A DNA stretch of 49,744 bases from JAAYEL01 sp964345835 (GTDB lineage: Bacteria > Bacillota > Clostridia > Tissierellales > Peptoniphilaceae). Below the pieces are notes generated by a model, which did no database searches, was not told the origin of the DNA, and saw only the letters and a program-made list of their open reading frames with translations. A program made the translations under genes and the position numbers. The stretch is taken from positions 1 through 49,744 of the forward strand of contig CAYFSL010000007.1 in the NCBI GenBank assembly GCA_964345835.1. The letters run 5' to 3'. This document shows, piece after piece, positions 24,690 through 33,886 of this stretch. Position 1 is the stretch's first letter. The number at the start of each line of letters is the position of its first letter.

Positions 24690-25769
24690 TTATTTTTTTT
24701 GTTTTTTTATCTCTTCTAGCATAATAGCTAAGGCATCGTCAAAGTAAAACTTACCCATTTCTATTTCCATCTGCTTTCTGTGGTCTTCCAGGTAGTTGAT
24801 TGCTTGTAATAGACTCTTTCCGTCTAAGTCATCTTCCCTTTTCATGAGAGCATATCCACAATCTTGAAAGGACCTTGCATTATCAACTTGGTCCCCCCTA
24901 GATCCCTTTTCAAAGGGTATTAAAAGCATGGGAATCTTATAATATAGAAATTCAAATATCGCATTTGAGCCCGATCTCGATATCACTATATCTGCCGCAT
25001 CAAGGATATCATTTAGCCCCTCATTAATATATTCAAATTGGAAATAACCATCTTTTTTTATAGTTTCATCCATTCCATTTTTACCACAGGCATGAATTAC
25101 ATTATATCTTTCCGATAACTGATCCAGGTTATCCCTTATGAGTTCATTTATCTTCTTAGCACCAAGAGATCCCCCCATTACAAGGAGGTTTTTCTTTCCG
25201 TTAAAGATATCAAGCTTTCCTTTTAGCCTGCATTTGTCTCCATATAATAGTGATTCTCTCACTATTGGCCCAATAAATTTCGCCTTGTCAGATCCGATAT
25301 GGTCAACAGTTTCTGGAAAAGTTGTAAAAAGGGTTCTAACAAAAGGCTTAATCAACTTGTTGGCTAAACCTGGTGTAAGGTCTGATTCATGTGATATGCA
25401 CGGAACCCTATTGACCCAGCCTCCAAAGACCACTGGTACAGAGACAAACCCACCTTTAGAAAAAATGATATTAGGCCTTATCTTAAATATTTTCCAGATG
25501 GCTTGAAATGTCCCACCTACAACCTTAAAGAAATCCTTGAAATTTTGCCAGGAAAAGTATCTTCTAAGTTTTCCCGTAGCAATCGATATATAGTGTACAC
25601 CTTCGATTTCACCAATGAGTTCTTTCTCGATTCCATTCTTCGACCCTAGGTAGTATATTTCATAGCCCTGGTCTTTTAACTCTGGGATTAGGGCTAGGTT
25701 GACTGCCACATGGCCAGTTGTACCTCCACCTGTTAGGATAATCCTCTTATCTATCTTCTTATTTCTCAT
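24690..25769 (-). CDS. murG: UDP-GlcNAc:lipid I N-acetylglucosaminyltransferase
   Basis: This is a 359-residue GT-B glycosyltransferase that converts lipid I to lipid II on the inner membrane face. The first glycine loop is ILTGGGTTGHVAVNLALI near residue 12. FSKGGFVSVPVVFGG near 105 and HESDLTPGLANK near 128 form the acceptor side. The donor-site loops are LVMGGSLGAKKIN near 200 and ISRSGSNAIFEFLYYKIP near 275, followed by RGDQVDNARSF. GGAGCTAGC precedes the ATG. It is placed beside serS rather than in a division-cell wall cluster, which is not unusual in small anaerobe genomes. Confidence 0.94.
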   Translation of the reverse strand: MRNKKIDKRIILTGGGTTGHVAVNLALIPELKDQGYEIYYLGSKNGIEKELIGEIEGVHYISIATGKLRRYFSWQNFKDFFKVVGGTFQAIWKIFKIRPNIIFSKGGFVSVPVVFGGWVNRVPCISHESDLTPGLANKLIKPFVRTLFTTFPETVDHIGSDKAKFIGPIVRESLLYGDKCRLKGKLDIFNGKKNLLVMGGSLGAKKINELIRDNLDQLSERYNVIHACGKNGMDETIKKDGYFQFEYINEGLNDILDAADIVISRSGSNAIFEFLYYKIPMLLIPFEKGSRGDQVDNARSFQDCGYALMKREDDLDGKSLLQAINYLEDHRKQMEIEMGKFYFDDALAIMLEEIKKQKK

Positions 25770-25780
25770 GCTAGCTCCAA

Positions 25781-27046
25781 CTATTTAATAAGGTCTATTC
25801 CCAAGTATGGTCTTAAGGCCTTCGGAACAGTTACTGATCCATCTTCATTTTGATAATTTTCAATAATGGCTGCAAAGGTCCTACCTACTGCAAGTCCAGA
25901 TCCATTTAGGGTGTGAACTAGTTGAGCCTTGCCCTTTTCATCTCTGAACTTTAGGTTGGCACGCCTTGCTTGGAAGTCTTCAAAGTTTGAACATGATGAA
26001 ATTTCAACATATCTTCCATATGATGGCATCCAGACCTCTATATCATAGGTTTTGGCTGCTGAAAATCCAAGGTCCCCTGTTGATAAAACAACAACCCTAT
26101 AAGGAATTTCCAATCTCTTTAATATTTCTTCAGCATCGGCCGTTAATTTCTCTAATTCTTTATATGAATCTTCTGGCTTAACTAATTTCACCATCTCTAC
26201 TTTATCGAATTGGTGGTTCCTTATTAGCCCCCTAGTGTCCCTTCCTGCTGACCCAGCCTCTTGTCTAAAGCATGGGGTGTAAGCTGTATAATAAAGTGGA
26301 AGCTCTTCTTGAGGGATGATTTCTCCAGACCTATAGTTAGTAACAGGAACTTCAGCAGTTGGTATTAAAAAGAAATCTTTTGAAGGTAGATAAAAGGCAT
26401 CTTCCTCAAATTTAGGAAGTTGGCCAGTACCTGTCATTGAATTCCTATTTACCATAAAGGGAACCCATAGCTCTTCATAGTCTTGCTCTTGGGTATGGAT
26501 ATCGAGCATAAATCTAATAAGAGATCTTTGTAGTTTAGCCCCCATCCCCTTAAAAATTGAGAATCTAGCCCCTGTAATTTTGCCAGCCCTTTCAAAGTCA
26601 AGGATTCCCAGGTCTACCCCAAGATCCCAGTGGGCCTTAGGTTGAAAATCAAAGTCTCTTGGAGTTCCATATTTTCTTATTTCAACATTATCGCTGTCAT
26701 CTTTGCCTATAGGAACATCCTTGTTAGGTGTATTTGGTATATAAAGAATTGTTTCTTGGATTTTTTCCTCAATTTCTTTAACCTTGCTATCTAAGTCCTT
26801 TACTTGACCTGATAGTTCCTTCATTTCCTCCATAATTGGAGCAAGGTCTTTACCCTCCTTTTTTAGTTGTGGGATGCTTTTAGAAACCTTGTTTTGTTGA
26901 GCCTTCTTAGCCTCAACATCTACTAATATAGCTCTCCTTTGCTCATCAAGATCTAGCAGCTCATCAATTGGAAAGTTTCCACTCCTGCCTTTTAAGGCTT
27001 CTACTACTTCTTCTTTATTATTTCTTATTCTTTTAATATCTAACAT
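25781..27046 (-). CDS. serS: Seryl-tRNA synthetase
   Basis: This is a 421-residue class II synthetase charging tRNA-Ser. The N-terminal 110 residues form the antiparallel coiled-coil arm (MLDIKRIRNNKEEV and long charged stretches). Motif 2 is in CFRQEAGSAGRDTRGLIRNH near residue 265 and motif 3 in LNGSGLAVGRTFAAIIENYQ near 375. The TAEVPVTN substrate loop is near 232. The end, VPKALRPYLG, is typical. TTAGGAGAGATT precedes the start. The gene is complete and ordinary. Confidence 0.97.
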   Translation of the reverse strand: MLDIKRIRNNKEEVVEALKGRSGNFPIDELLDLDEQRRAILVDVEAKKAQQNKVSKSIPQLKKEGKDLAPIMEEMKELSGQVKDLDSKVKEIEEKIQETILYIPNTPNKDVPIGKDDSDNVEIRKYGTPRDFDFQPKAHWDLGVDLGILDFERAGKITGARFSIFKGMGAKLQRSLIRFMLDIHTQEQDYEELWVPFMVNRNSMTGTGQLPKFEEDAFYLPSKDFFLIPTAEVPVTNYRSGEIIPQEELPLYYTAYTPCFRQEAGSAGRDTRGLIRNHQFDKVEMVKLVKPEDSYKELEKLTADAEEILKRLEIPYRVVVLSTGDLGFSAAKTYDIEVWMPSYGRYVEISSCSNFEDFQARRANLKFRDEKGKAQLVHTLNGSGLAVGRTFAAIIENYQNEDGSVTVPKALRPYLGIDLIK

Positions 27047-27054
27047 AATCTCTC

Positions 27055-27738
27055 CTAAAATTTCGGTCTTTGCACTAGGGCTTTTTTCACTGATTGAAGA
27101 GGGATTCCAATATTTTCTACTACAACATGGACTCCCTTTAGCCTATCTGTCTTTATTAGTCCTTTTTTCATAAATTGAAAGCAAACAATTAGATTGGGGG
27201 TAACACAACTTGTATCGATATGACCTGTGTCTGGGTCTATTCCCGAAGGAAGGTCTATAGAAAGGGTATAAATCCTCGACGAATTTATCTTATCTATAAC
27301 GAAGTCATATACCCCATCAAAGGGACCTTGATACTCTATTCCCGTAATTGCATCTATTATGGTGTTGACCTTGTTTAGATTGTTCTCGAAATCAGAAAAA
27401 TCTCCCAAGGTATCTAGATAGCTTATATCGGCTCCTAACTTTATTAGGATCTCCAGCCTATCCTTGAAGATTTTTGAAGATGTTTTTACATCCCCCAAGA
27501 TGAAAATATAAACAGTCTTTTCATGTGCCAAAAGATACCTAGCTACCACTAAGCCAATAGCCCCATTAGCTTCGACTCCACATATGATAGCAAAAGTATT
27601 TCTTCTATATAAATCGATATTCTTTATAACCATATTAGCGGAGGCTTCAATAATCAAAGACTGGTCTATTCCTACTTCTTCGATAGCATGTCTTTGCATG
27701 GTCTCCATCTCTTTTTTAGTAACAACTTGTATATCCAT
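27055..27738 (-). CDS. YjeF N-domain protein, NAD(P)H-hydrate epimerase-like, degenerate nucleotide loop
   Basis: This is a 227-residue stand-alone YjeF_N protein. The family normally epimerises damaged NAD(P)H hydrates. Opening and late blocks fit: EMETMQRHAIEEVGID, IDAITGIEYQGPFDG and LSIDLPSGIDPDTGHID with Asp162 kept. The usual substrate loop GNNGGDG is replaced by VEANGAIG at residues 55-62, losing the conserved Asp and two glycines. The dehydratase (CARKD) domain is absent. It may therefore be inactive, altered in specificity or a binding protein. It is followed on the transcript by serS, eight bases away. Confidence 0.78.
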   Translation of the reverse strand: MDIQVVTKKEMETMQRHAIEEVGIDQSLIIEASANMVIKNIDLYRRNTFAIICGVEANGAIGLVVARYLLAHEKTVYIFILGDVKTSSKIFKDRLEILIKLGADISYLDTLGDFSDFENNLNKVNTIIDAITGIEYQGPFDGVYDFVIDKINSSRIYTLSIDLPSGIDPDTGHIDTSCVTPNLIVCFQFMKKGLIKTDRLKGVHVVVENIGIPLQSVKKALVQRPKF

Positions 27739-27774
27739 ATAGTCACCTTCAATCCAATTTTAACTATCAAAATC

Positions 27775-28731
27775 CTATAAATCAGCCATCCTTAGGTCAT
27801 TTCCATAAAAATATACAGGCTCATAATTGCCCATTATCCTAGAGCTTATCCTCTTCTCATAATACATTTGCAAGTCAAATATAGCAATATTAGACGATAT
27901 TATTGTCGTCTTTCCAGCCACTAACCTCTTATTAATAAGCTCAAAAAGGTTTGACTTTATAACTTCAGTTATGAGTTCGGTCCCCAAATCGTCTATTATA
28001 AGGACATCAACATCATATATCAACCTAGCCTTGGCCTGGTTGTCTTTTTTATCTTCTTGGTACATAAACTGATAGCTAGCAAGAAAATTTAGCATGTCAT
28101 TGGAAGACTGGTAAAGAACTTCAACCCCCCTATCCATCAACTCTTTGGCTATACAGTTAATCATATAGGTCTTACCCGTACCAACATCCCCATAAAAATA
28201 AAAATTTGGAAGTCGATTAGGGGACTTATCCAAGAATCTTTCTATTTGTTTTTTTATAGAAAGGATATTTTCATAGGGACTAACTGGTTCATCTGCCTGC
28301 CTATTTTTTCTAAAAAGATTTGGATTAAAGTTGTCAAAGTTTTCCTTTTGTATGATGTTATGTATCATGCTTTGGTCATACAGTCTTTCAGATATTAATT
28401 TGTTTCTGCATATACAGGATTTCTGCTTGTAAAATCCTGTATCCTTACATATCTCACAATCATAGGTCAGCTTCAGATAATCTTCACTGAATCCCAATTT
28501 TTTTATACAAAGCTTTTTCTCCCCTCTCAACCTATCAATTTCATCAGTTATCGACTGATAATCCTGGTTGGCCATCAAGGCCTTTAGTCTTTGTATATTT
28601 AGTTCTTTTATCCTATCTGTTAATACCCTAAACTCCTCGGACTTGTCATATAAGGCTCTTTCCTTTTTCTTAAGTATTTCCTTATTTTTTTGCCTTCTGG
28701 ATTCTAGGATTTCTTCAATAGATTTAGACAT
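27775..28731 (-). CDS. dnaI: Replicative helicase loader (DnaC/DnaI type)
   Basis: This is a 318-residue AAA+ protein that loads the DnaB helicase on DNA. The N-terminal 90 residues are charged and helical. A zinc-type cluster follows, CEICKDTGF with KSCICRN near residues 117-133. The ATPase has Walker A FYGDVGTGKTYMIN near 185, Walker B VLIIDDLGTE near 245 and sensor 1 SSN. Arginine residues in YEKRISSRIMG form the expected finger region. Its start overlaps the DnaD-like gene's stop by one base, so the loader is translationally coupled. dnaB lies two genes upstream. Confidence 0.9.
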   Translation of the reverse strand: MSKSIEEILESRRQKNKEILKKKERALYDKSEEFRVLTDRIKELNIQRLKALMANQDYQSITDEIDRLRGEKKLCIKKLGFSEDYLKLTYDCEICKDTGFYKQKSCICRNKLISERLYDQSMIHNIIQKENFDNFNPNLFRKNRQADEPVSPYENILSIKKQIERFLDKSPNRLPNFYFYGDVGTGKTYMINCIAKELMDRGVEVLYQSSNDMLNFLASYQFMYQEDKKDNQAKARLIYDVDVLIIDDLGTELITEVIKSNLFELINKRLVAGKTTIISSNIAIFDLQMYYEKRISSRIMGNYEPVYFYGNDLRMADL

Positions 28732-29528
28732 TAATCCTCCTCCAATAGGCTCTTTCTCTTTTTCATCTTTTCTTCTATGAATTTGATCCTCTCTTCCCTG
28801 GACATCCTCTTATCATCCTCTATGCTAACCTTCTTTTTAGCTGACTGAGGCTTAGTCTGGGTCTTCTTATCTTCTTTAGCCTTGGCTTTTTTCTCCAAGA
28901 GCTGGTTGAGTTTTTCTTCATCTGTCGCCCCATCCATGACCCAGTTTCTTATTACACCAGTTATTACACCGATGTTTTTAGTGTTGACTTCTACAGAAGC
29001 CAAGGCAAAGGCATAATTGTAAAATTCATAGGTCAAATTAAAATCTTTTATTTGCTGGTCAATTTGCTCGATCTCCCTATTACTTAAAGGAAATTCCAGG
29101 TCCGTTCCAGATGATATGAACTCTTCTATATCATTTATTAGCTTTTTAAATCCATCATTTCTATAGTCCTTAGAAGATTCGAAATCTACCTGTCCTTCCT
29201 GGTCAGGCTCTTCTTCAACCCCTAAAATCTGGTTGATATATCCGCTTCTTAAACTTTTAAAAATATACCTATCGCCCTTTATCTCTACGAGGCCTAATTC
29301 CTGCCAAAATCTCCAGGCATCTATTACTTGCCCTTCGGTTAGCTTCATTTCAAAGGCAATATTCTTGTTGTCTATCTCCTGTCTGTCATTAGAATACACT
29401 TGAGAAAGAGCATATAGATAAACTTTAATCTGGTCACCATTTGCCATGGCAAGGTAAGTGTGAATAAACATATTTTCCACAGGAGTAAAGCCCAGGTCAA
29501 TCATAGTCTTGTCAAGTTCAATTTTCAT
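28731..29528 (-). CDS. DnaD-domain replication initiation protein
   Basis: This is a 265-residue primosomal protein of the DnaD/DnaB-like family. The first 100 residues form a winged-helix-type N-domain (FTPVENMFIHTYLA, LTEGQVIDAWRFWQELGLVE). The DnaD domain at about 130-220 ends with the diagnostic IGVITGVIRNWVMDG, equivalent to the YxxxI-x-W motif. The tail is rich in lysine and glutamate. It sits between the helicase loader and an acetyltransferase with ATGA-type overlaps at both ends. Inferred role: remodelling origin or restart DNA for DnaI-DnaB loading. Confidence 0.87.
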   Translation of the reverse strand: MKIELDKTMIDLGFTPVENMFIHTYLAMANGDQIKVYLYALSQVYSNDRQEIDNKNIAFEMKLTEGQVIDAWRFWQELGLVEIKGDRYIFKSLRSGYINQILGVEEEPDQEGQVDFESSKDYRNDGFKKLINDIEEFISSGTDLEFPLSNREIEQIDQQIKDFNLTYEFYNYAFALASVEVNTKNIGVITGVIRNWVMDGATDEEKLNQLLEKKAKAKEDKKTQTKPQSAKKKVSIEDDKRMSREERIKFIEEKMKKRKSLLEED

Positions 29529-30127
29529 GGTCTACCTCCTATCCCTTCTAAGTAATCTTTTCTAGACAAACTCATCTTTATTATCTCGTTATAGATCCGT
29601 CCATTCCTAATCTCAAAGCAATCCCTTACTTGGTCATAGGCAGGATTATCCAGGTCTATTTGCTGGTTTTCAAACATTTGATAGCTGGTTGCATATTCTG
29701 AAAAGCCCATCTTTTCATATAGTTTAATAGCTCTTTCATTCCAGCTATTGACCTCCAAGACCATCCTAATCATCTTTAATTCATTAAAATAATAGTCTAA
29801 AAAGTCTTTTAATAATTTGGTCCCATAGCCCTTAGACACAAAGTTGGGGTCTAGGACGATTCCAAGCTTGGCCGACTGGGTGAACCTATTTATCTCCTTA
29901 ATCCCCATATATCCAATCATGTGGCCATCATTATTTATGGCTACATAATATTGGGTCCTAAATGGAAATCTCTTTGAATTGTACCAGTATCTTGTCTCAG
30001 CTTCCGTCATATCTGAATAGTTGTATCCATAAAGGATGGGGTCATCAAAAGTCCCCCACTCCCTTAAAAGATATCCATCCTTAGCTTCTAGGTCTCTAAT
30101 AATATAGTCATCTCTTTTAATTTTCAT
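29525..30127 (-). CDS. GNAT family N-acetyltransferase
   Basis: This is a 200-residue GNAT protein. The acetyl-CoA pyrophosphate loop reads VSKGYGTKLLKDF near residue 102, preceded by KLGIVLDPN, and the C-terminal block is NSWNERAIKLYEKMGFSEY. I start at 30127 (MKIKRDDYI) with GGTGA at proper spacing. An ATG 12 bases earlier is also in frame. The start lies inside the dnaB end. Substrate unknown; RimJ/RimL-type protein acetylation is possible. Its position within a DNA replication string is curious but may only reflect gene packing. Confidence 0.85.
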   Translation of the reverse strand: MKIKRDDYIIRDLEAKDGYLLREWGTFDDPILYGYNYSDMTEAETRYWYNSKRFPFRTQYYVAINNDGHMIGYMGIKEINRFTQSAKLGIVLDPNFVSKGYGTKLLKDFLDYYFNELKMIRMVLEVNSWNERAIKLYEKMGFSEYATSYQMFENQQIDLDNPAYDQVRDCFEIRNGRIYNEIIKMSLSRKDYLEGIGGRP

Positions 30128-31460
30128 TGGAATCACCATATACTATGTCCTTAAACAAGGTATATTCTTTTACAAAGTATAGGTTTACACTACCGGTTGG
30201 ACCATTTCTATGCTTACCAATTATTACTTCAAGATTGTTTTGTAGGTCGCTTTCCTTATCATAGTAATCCTCCCTGTAAAGCATCATTACAACGTCAGCG
30301 TCCTGCTCGATTGCACCAGATTCTCTTAGGTCGGAAAGCATAGGCTTTTTATCAGACCTTTCCTCGGTCTTTCTTGATAGCTGAGAAAGAGATAAAATCG
30401 GTATATTAAGTTCCTTAGCCAGGGCCTTAAGTCCTCTGGATATGGTGGATATCTCCTGTTGCCTGTTTTCAACTCTTTTACTATCTGTAGTCATAAGTTG
30501 CAGGTAGTCAATTACTATCATATCTAGTCCACTTTCCTGCTTCTTCCTCTTAGCCTTGGCCCTTAATTCCGTAAGAGATATGCTAGCCGTATCGTCTATA
30601 TATATGTCTAAGTCTTTTAATTCTTCCATCCTTACAAAAAGCTGGTTCCATTCATCTTCACTTATATGGCCAGCAATTATATTTGATAGCTCTACATAGC
30701 TCATCATGGAAATAATCCTTTGAGTAATTTGTCTCTTGCTCATTTCCAAGGAAAATACAGCTACCTTCTTGCCAGCTTTTGCAGCGTTTACCGCCATATT
30801 TATCCCTAGAGCTGTCTTACCTACTGAAGGTCTTGCTGCTAAGAGGATAAAGTCAGAATTTTGAAGGCCGCTTAGCATCTTATCTAAATCTCTAAATCCA
30901 GTAGTTATACCGGTCAAGGCTGAAGGGTTTTGACTTATCTCTATAAGGTGTGAATAAGTATCAGGTACGACTTCAGACAATCTGACCAGGCCCTCTTCAT
31001 CAGAGTATTCACTCATTCCAAAAAGTTTCTCAGAAGCTGACCCAATTATCTCTTCCGATTTATACTTACCATCATAAACATCGGAAATTAGGTCATTACC
31101 AAAGCCCAACAACTTTCTAAGTGTAGCCTTTTCTCTTACTACATCAATGTAGGTTTCAATATTTGCAGAATAGTATGAGGGGTCCAGGAGGTTAAAAAGA
31201 TAGTCCATCCCACCTATACTTTCGAGGTCAATTTTCTTTTCTAATTCATCCTTAACAGTTACAAAATCAACTGGTTTATTGGAAAAATTCAGATTTTTTA
31301 TCGCCTCAAAAATCTGCCTATTCTTAGGGTCATAAAAATAGTCAGAATGCATCTTCTCAAGCAAAATATTTATTAAATTGTTATTTGATATAGCAAGTCC
31401 TAAGATAGACCTTTCAACCTCAAGGGCGTTTGGAACTTGCCCCTTAATATTTTGCTCCAT
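30117..31460 (-). CDS. dnaB: Replicative DNA helicase
   Basis: This 447-residue hexameric helicase unwinds the replication fork. The N-terminal primase-interacting domain (PNALEVERSILGLAISNN) is followed by a linker and a RecA-type core. Walker A is ARPSVGKTALGIN near residue 209, Walker B is MIVIDYLQLM near 312, and the DnaB motif QEISTISRGLKALAKELNIP and LSQLSRKTEER follow. No intein or insert is present. It starts six bases after rplI, as in the Bacillus rplI-dnaC(dnaB) order. Confidence 0.97.
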   Translation of the reverse strand: MEQNIKGQVPNALEVERSILGLAISNNNLINILLEKMHSDYFYDPKNRQIFEAIKNLNFSNKPVDFVTVKDELEKKIDLESIGGMDYLFNLLDPSYYSANIETYIDVVREKATLRKLLGFGNDLISDVYDGKYKSEEIIGSASEKLFGMSEYSDEEGLVRLSEVVPDTYSHLIEISQNPSALTGITTGFRDLDKMLSGLQNSDFILLAARPSVGKTALGINMAVNAAKAGKKVAVFSLEMSKRQITQRIISMMSYVELSNIIAGHISEDEWNQLFVRMEELKDLDIYIDDTASISLTELRAKAKRKKQESGLDMIVIDYLQLMTTDSKRVENRQQEISTISRGLKALAKELNIPILSLSQLSRKTEERSDKKPMLSDLRESGAIEQDADVVMMLYREDYYDKESDLQNNLEVIIGKHRNGPTGSVNLYFVKEYTLFKDIVYGDSNEN

Positions 31461-31466
31461 AATCCC

Positions 31467-31913
31467 TTATTCCTTTTCTACTATTACTTCAACTTCTGCT
31501 AAAATTTCAGGGAATACTCTTATGCCAACCTTGTGGCTTCCTTCTTGCTTAATATTGTCTTTTAGTTCTACTTTCTTTTTATCAATATCATATCCGAATT
31601 GCTCGTTCAACCCCTTGGCTATGTCTTGAGCTGTAATAGAGCCGAACAATCTTCCATCTGCTCCACCCTTGGCCTTTAGCTTTAGGCTAGTCTTTTCAAG
31701 TTTATCCTTCAACTTCAAGGCAAGGTCTTGATTTTCCTTAAAAATCTCAGCCTTTTTCATTTGCTCTTCTTCCCATTGGGCAAGATTTTCCTTTGTTGCT
31801 TCAATGGCAAATCCTTTTGGGAATAGGAAGTTTCTGAAATATCCTACCTTGCTATTGACAAGTTCTCCCTTCTTTCCAAGTCCTTTAACATCTTCCAATA
31901 AAATAACCTTCAT
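31467..31913 (-). CDS. rplI: 50S ribosomal protein L9
   Basis: This 148-residue protein has the two-domain L9 form. The N-domain is MKVILLEDVKGLGKKGELVN with KVGYFRNFLFPKGFAIEA, followed by a long connecting helix (residues 45-78), then the C-domain GRLFGSITAQDIAKGL and a terminal VEVIVEKE. The ATG overlaps the last base of the gdpP stop. Length and motifs are normal. Confidence 0.97.
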   Translation of the reverse strand: MKVILLEDVKGLGKKGELVNSKVGYFRNFLFPKGFAIEATKENLAQWEEEQMKKAEIFKENQDLALKLKDKLEKTSLKLKAKGGADGRLFGSITAQDIAKGLNEQFGYDIDKKKVELKDNIKQEGSHKVGIRVFPEILAEVEVIVEKE

Positions 31914-33886
31914 TATTCTTCTCCTTCTTTATACTCTTCTATACCCTTAATCAATTCTTCTTTAGCTTCTTCAATAGACACATCCATTTGAGTTGCAGAA
32001 GCTGTCAAGTGACCGCCTCCACCAAGTCTTTCCATTATTAATTGGACTGAAACATCCCCCAGCGACCTTGCACTTATATGGGTTCTTCCATTTGATCTAG
32101 TCAAGACAAATGAAGCCTTAACACCCTCAGCATTAAGCAATTCATCCGCTGCCTGAGAGGCAATAAGCGATGAAGATGACGAGTCATGGTCATAAACCCC
32201 GATTGCCATATCTCCAAGAATCATTTCAGCTTTAGAAATAATATCAGCCTTGGTCCTTATAAGGTCGAGATCATCCTTGAAAAGTTCCTTTACTACCATG
32301 GAATCTGCCCCATGTCTCTTTAGCACTGAAGCAGCCTCGAAAGTCCTTACTCCCGTCTGCATAACAAAATTCTTTGTATCTACAGTAATACCCGCAAGGA
32401 GACCTTCTGCCACTATCCTATCTATATTTAATCCTCCATCCATATACATTAACATCTCTGTAACTAGCTCCGATGCAGATGATGCATATGGTTCCATATA
32501 AATTAGGGTTGCATTATCTATATAGTCCTTACTCCTCCTATGGTGGTCTATTACAAAGACATTATCAGTCTTTTCAAATAGCCTAGGCTCTTCTGTCGAA
32601 TTTCTCCTATGGTTGTCCGTTACAATTATAAGGGAAGATGGCCTAATAAGATTATAGGCTTCCGCAGGGGAAATCCTCTTACTTTCAAAGCCCTCAATTT
32701 TATCTACTGCCCTCTCATACAAGTTCTTTATAGCTGGAGTAACTTCCTCGAGTACCAGGTAGACCTTCTTGTTCTTCTGGATCACAGCATGCATAAGTCC
32801 AAGAGCTGACCCAAATGAATCCATGTCTGGGTTTTTATGGCCCATTACAAATACTTCTGTCGACTTGTCAATTAATTGACCTAGGGCATGGGCTATAACC
32901 CTTGCCTTTACCTTAGTCCTCTTTTCTGTCGCCTTGTTCTTTCCACCTATATAATTTAATTCCTCTTTATCTTTAATTACAACCTGGTCTCCCCCTCTAC
33001 CAAGGGCGATGTCGAGAGCTGCATTAGCAGATTTTTCAAGTTGTCTTGGGCTTGATTCATTCCTACCTATCCCCAAAGAAAGGGTAGGAGGGATTGTGTT
33101 CCCAAAATTAATATCCCTTATCTTCTCTATAAATATAAATTTAGCATCTAGCATTTGCTGAAGTTGACCACTTTCAACAATCCCAAAATACTTATCATTT
33201 TCATATTTTTTTACAATAGCCCCATAATCATGAAAATACATAGATATATACCTATCTATTTGGGCAAATAGTAGGGGTCTTTTCTCATTAGAAACAGTCT
33301 GTACTAACTCATCGTAGTTATCAATCTGGATATTGAGTATTATAAGCTTCTCATCCTCATAAAGGTCTATCAAGTCCTGGTGGTCTGTTATATCTAACAT
33401 ATACAAAAGGGTAAGTTCTTCTTCCTTGTCATCTTTGGCGGTAGTGGTATATATCTTATACTTCCTATCCCTCAGACTAAATACCCTTTCTCCATCTTGA
33501 TCTAAACTAGAGCTTCCAATTGATGGCAAAACATCAGCAAGCTTCTTGTCCACTAAGCTACTTTCAATATCAGTCATGGACTTGAACATGCTATTATACC
33601 ACATAAGACTACCTTCCTTATCCAAGACAGCAACTGAAAAGGGCATTTTAAAAACAGCATTCTTTGAAATGCTATCAAAAGCAACATCAAGGCTATCAAT
33701 GTAGTTTCTAATTCGTCTTTTTCTTTCCTTTTCTAACACATAGGTCTTATAGGAAACGAAAATAGTTAATACACAAGCTACTAGGGCCACATACTCATTA
33801 TAAAAAAATAGGGTTATAGCCATAACAAAGCATATAGCTGGAAGTAACCAAGCCTCCAGAGAATACTTATTTTCCTTTCTTTCCAT
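31913..33886 (-). CDS. gdpP: Cyclic-di-AMP phosphodiesterase
   Basis: This 657-residue membrane enzyme degrades c-di-AMP. The order of parts is two membrane helices (about 12-50), a PAS-like domain (about 75-160), a degenerate GGDEF domain (about 170-310, with GRGGDQVVIK instead of a GGDEF signature), a DHH domain (GHKNPDMDSFGSALG near 350, IDHHRRSKD near 425) and DHHA1 with GGGHLTASATQM near 625. This matches Bacillus YybT/GdpP. The start overlaps the DUF2232 gene by 20 bases and rplI follows, the conserved Firmicute order. It controls potassium, wall and beta-lactam-related physiology in relatives. Confidence 0.95.
   Translation of the reverse strand: MERKENKYSLEAWLLPAICFVMAITLFFYNEYVALVACVLTIFVSYKTYVLEKERKRRIRNYIDSLDVAFDSISKNAVFKMPFSVAVLDKEGSLMWYNSMFKSMTDIESSLVDKKLADVLPSIGSSSLDQDGERVFSLRDRKYKIYTTTAKDDKEEELTLLYMLDITDHQDLIDLYEDEKLIILNIQIDNYDELVQTVSNEKRPLLFAQIDRYISMYFHDYGAIVKKYENDKYFGIVESGQLQQMLDAKFIFIEKIRDINFGNTIPPTLSLGIGRNESSPRQLEKSANAALDIALGRGGDQVVIKDKEELNYIGGKNKATEKRTKVKARVIAHALGQLIDKSTEVFVMGHKNPDMDSFGSALGLMHAVIQKNKKVYLVLEEVTPAIKNLYERAVDKIEGFESKRISPAEAYNLIRPSSLIIVTDNHRRNSTEEPRLFEKTDNVFVIDHHRRSKDYIDNATLIYMEPYASSASELVTEMLMYMDGGLNIDRIVAEGLLAGITVDTKNFVMQTGVRTFEAASVLKRHGADSMVVKELFKDDLDLIRTKADIISKAEMILGDMAIGVYDHDSSSSSLIASQAADELLNAEGVKASFVLTRSNGRTHISARSLGDVSVQLIMERLGGGGHLTASATQMDVSIEEAKEELIKGIEEYKEGEE

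Noticed and set aside
25138..25506. Plus-strand open frame of 122 codons opposite murG
   Set aside because: Antisense to the intact MurG coding sequence, with no start signal or recognisable domain.
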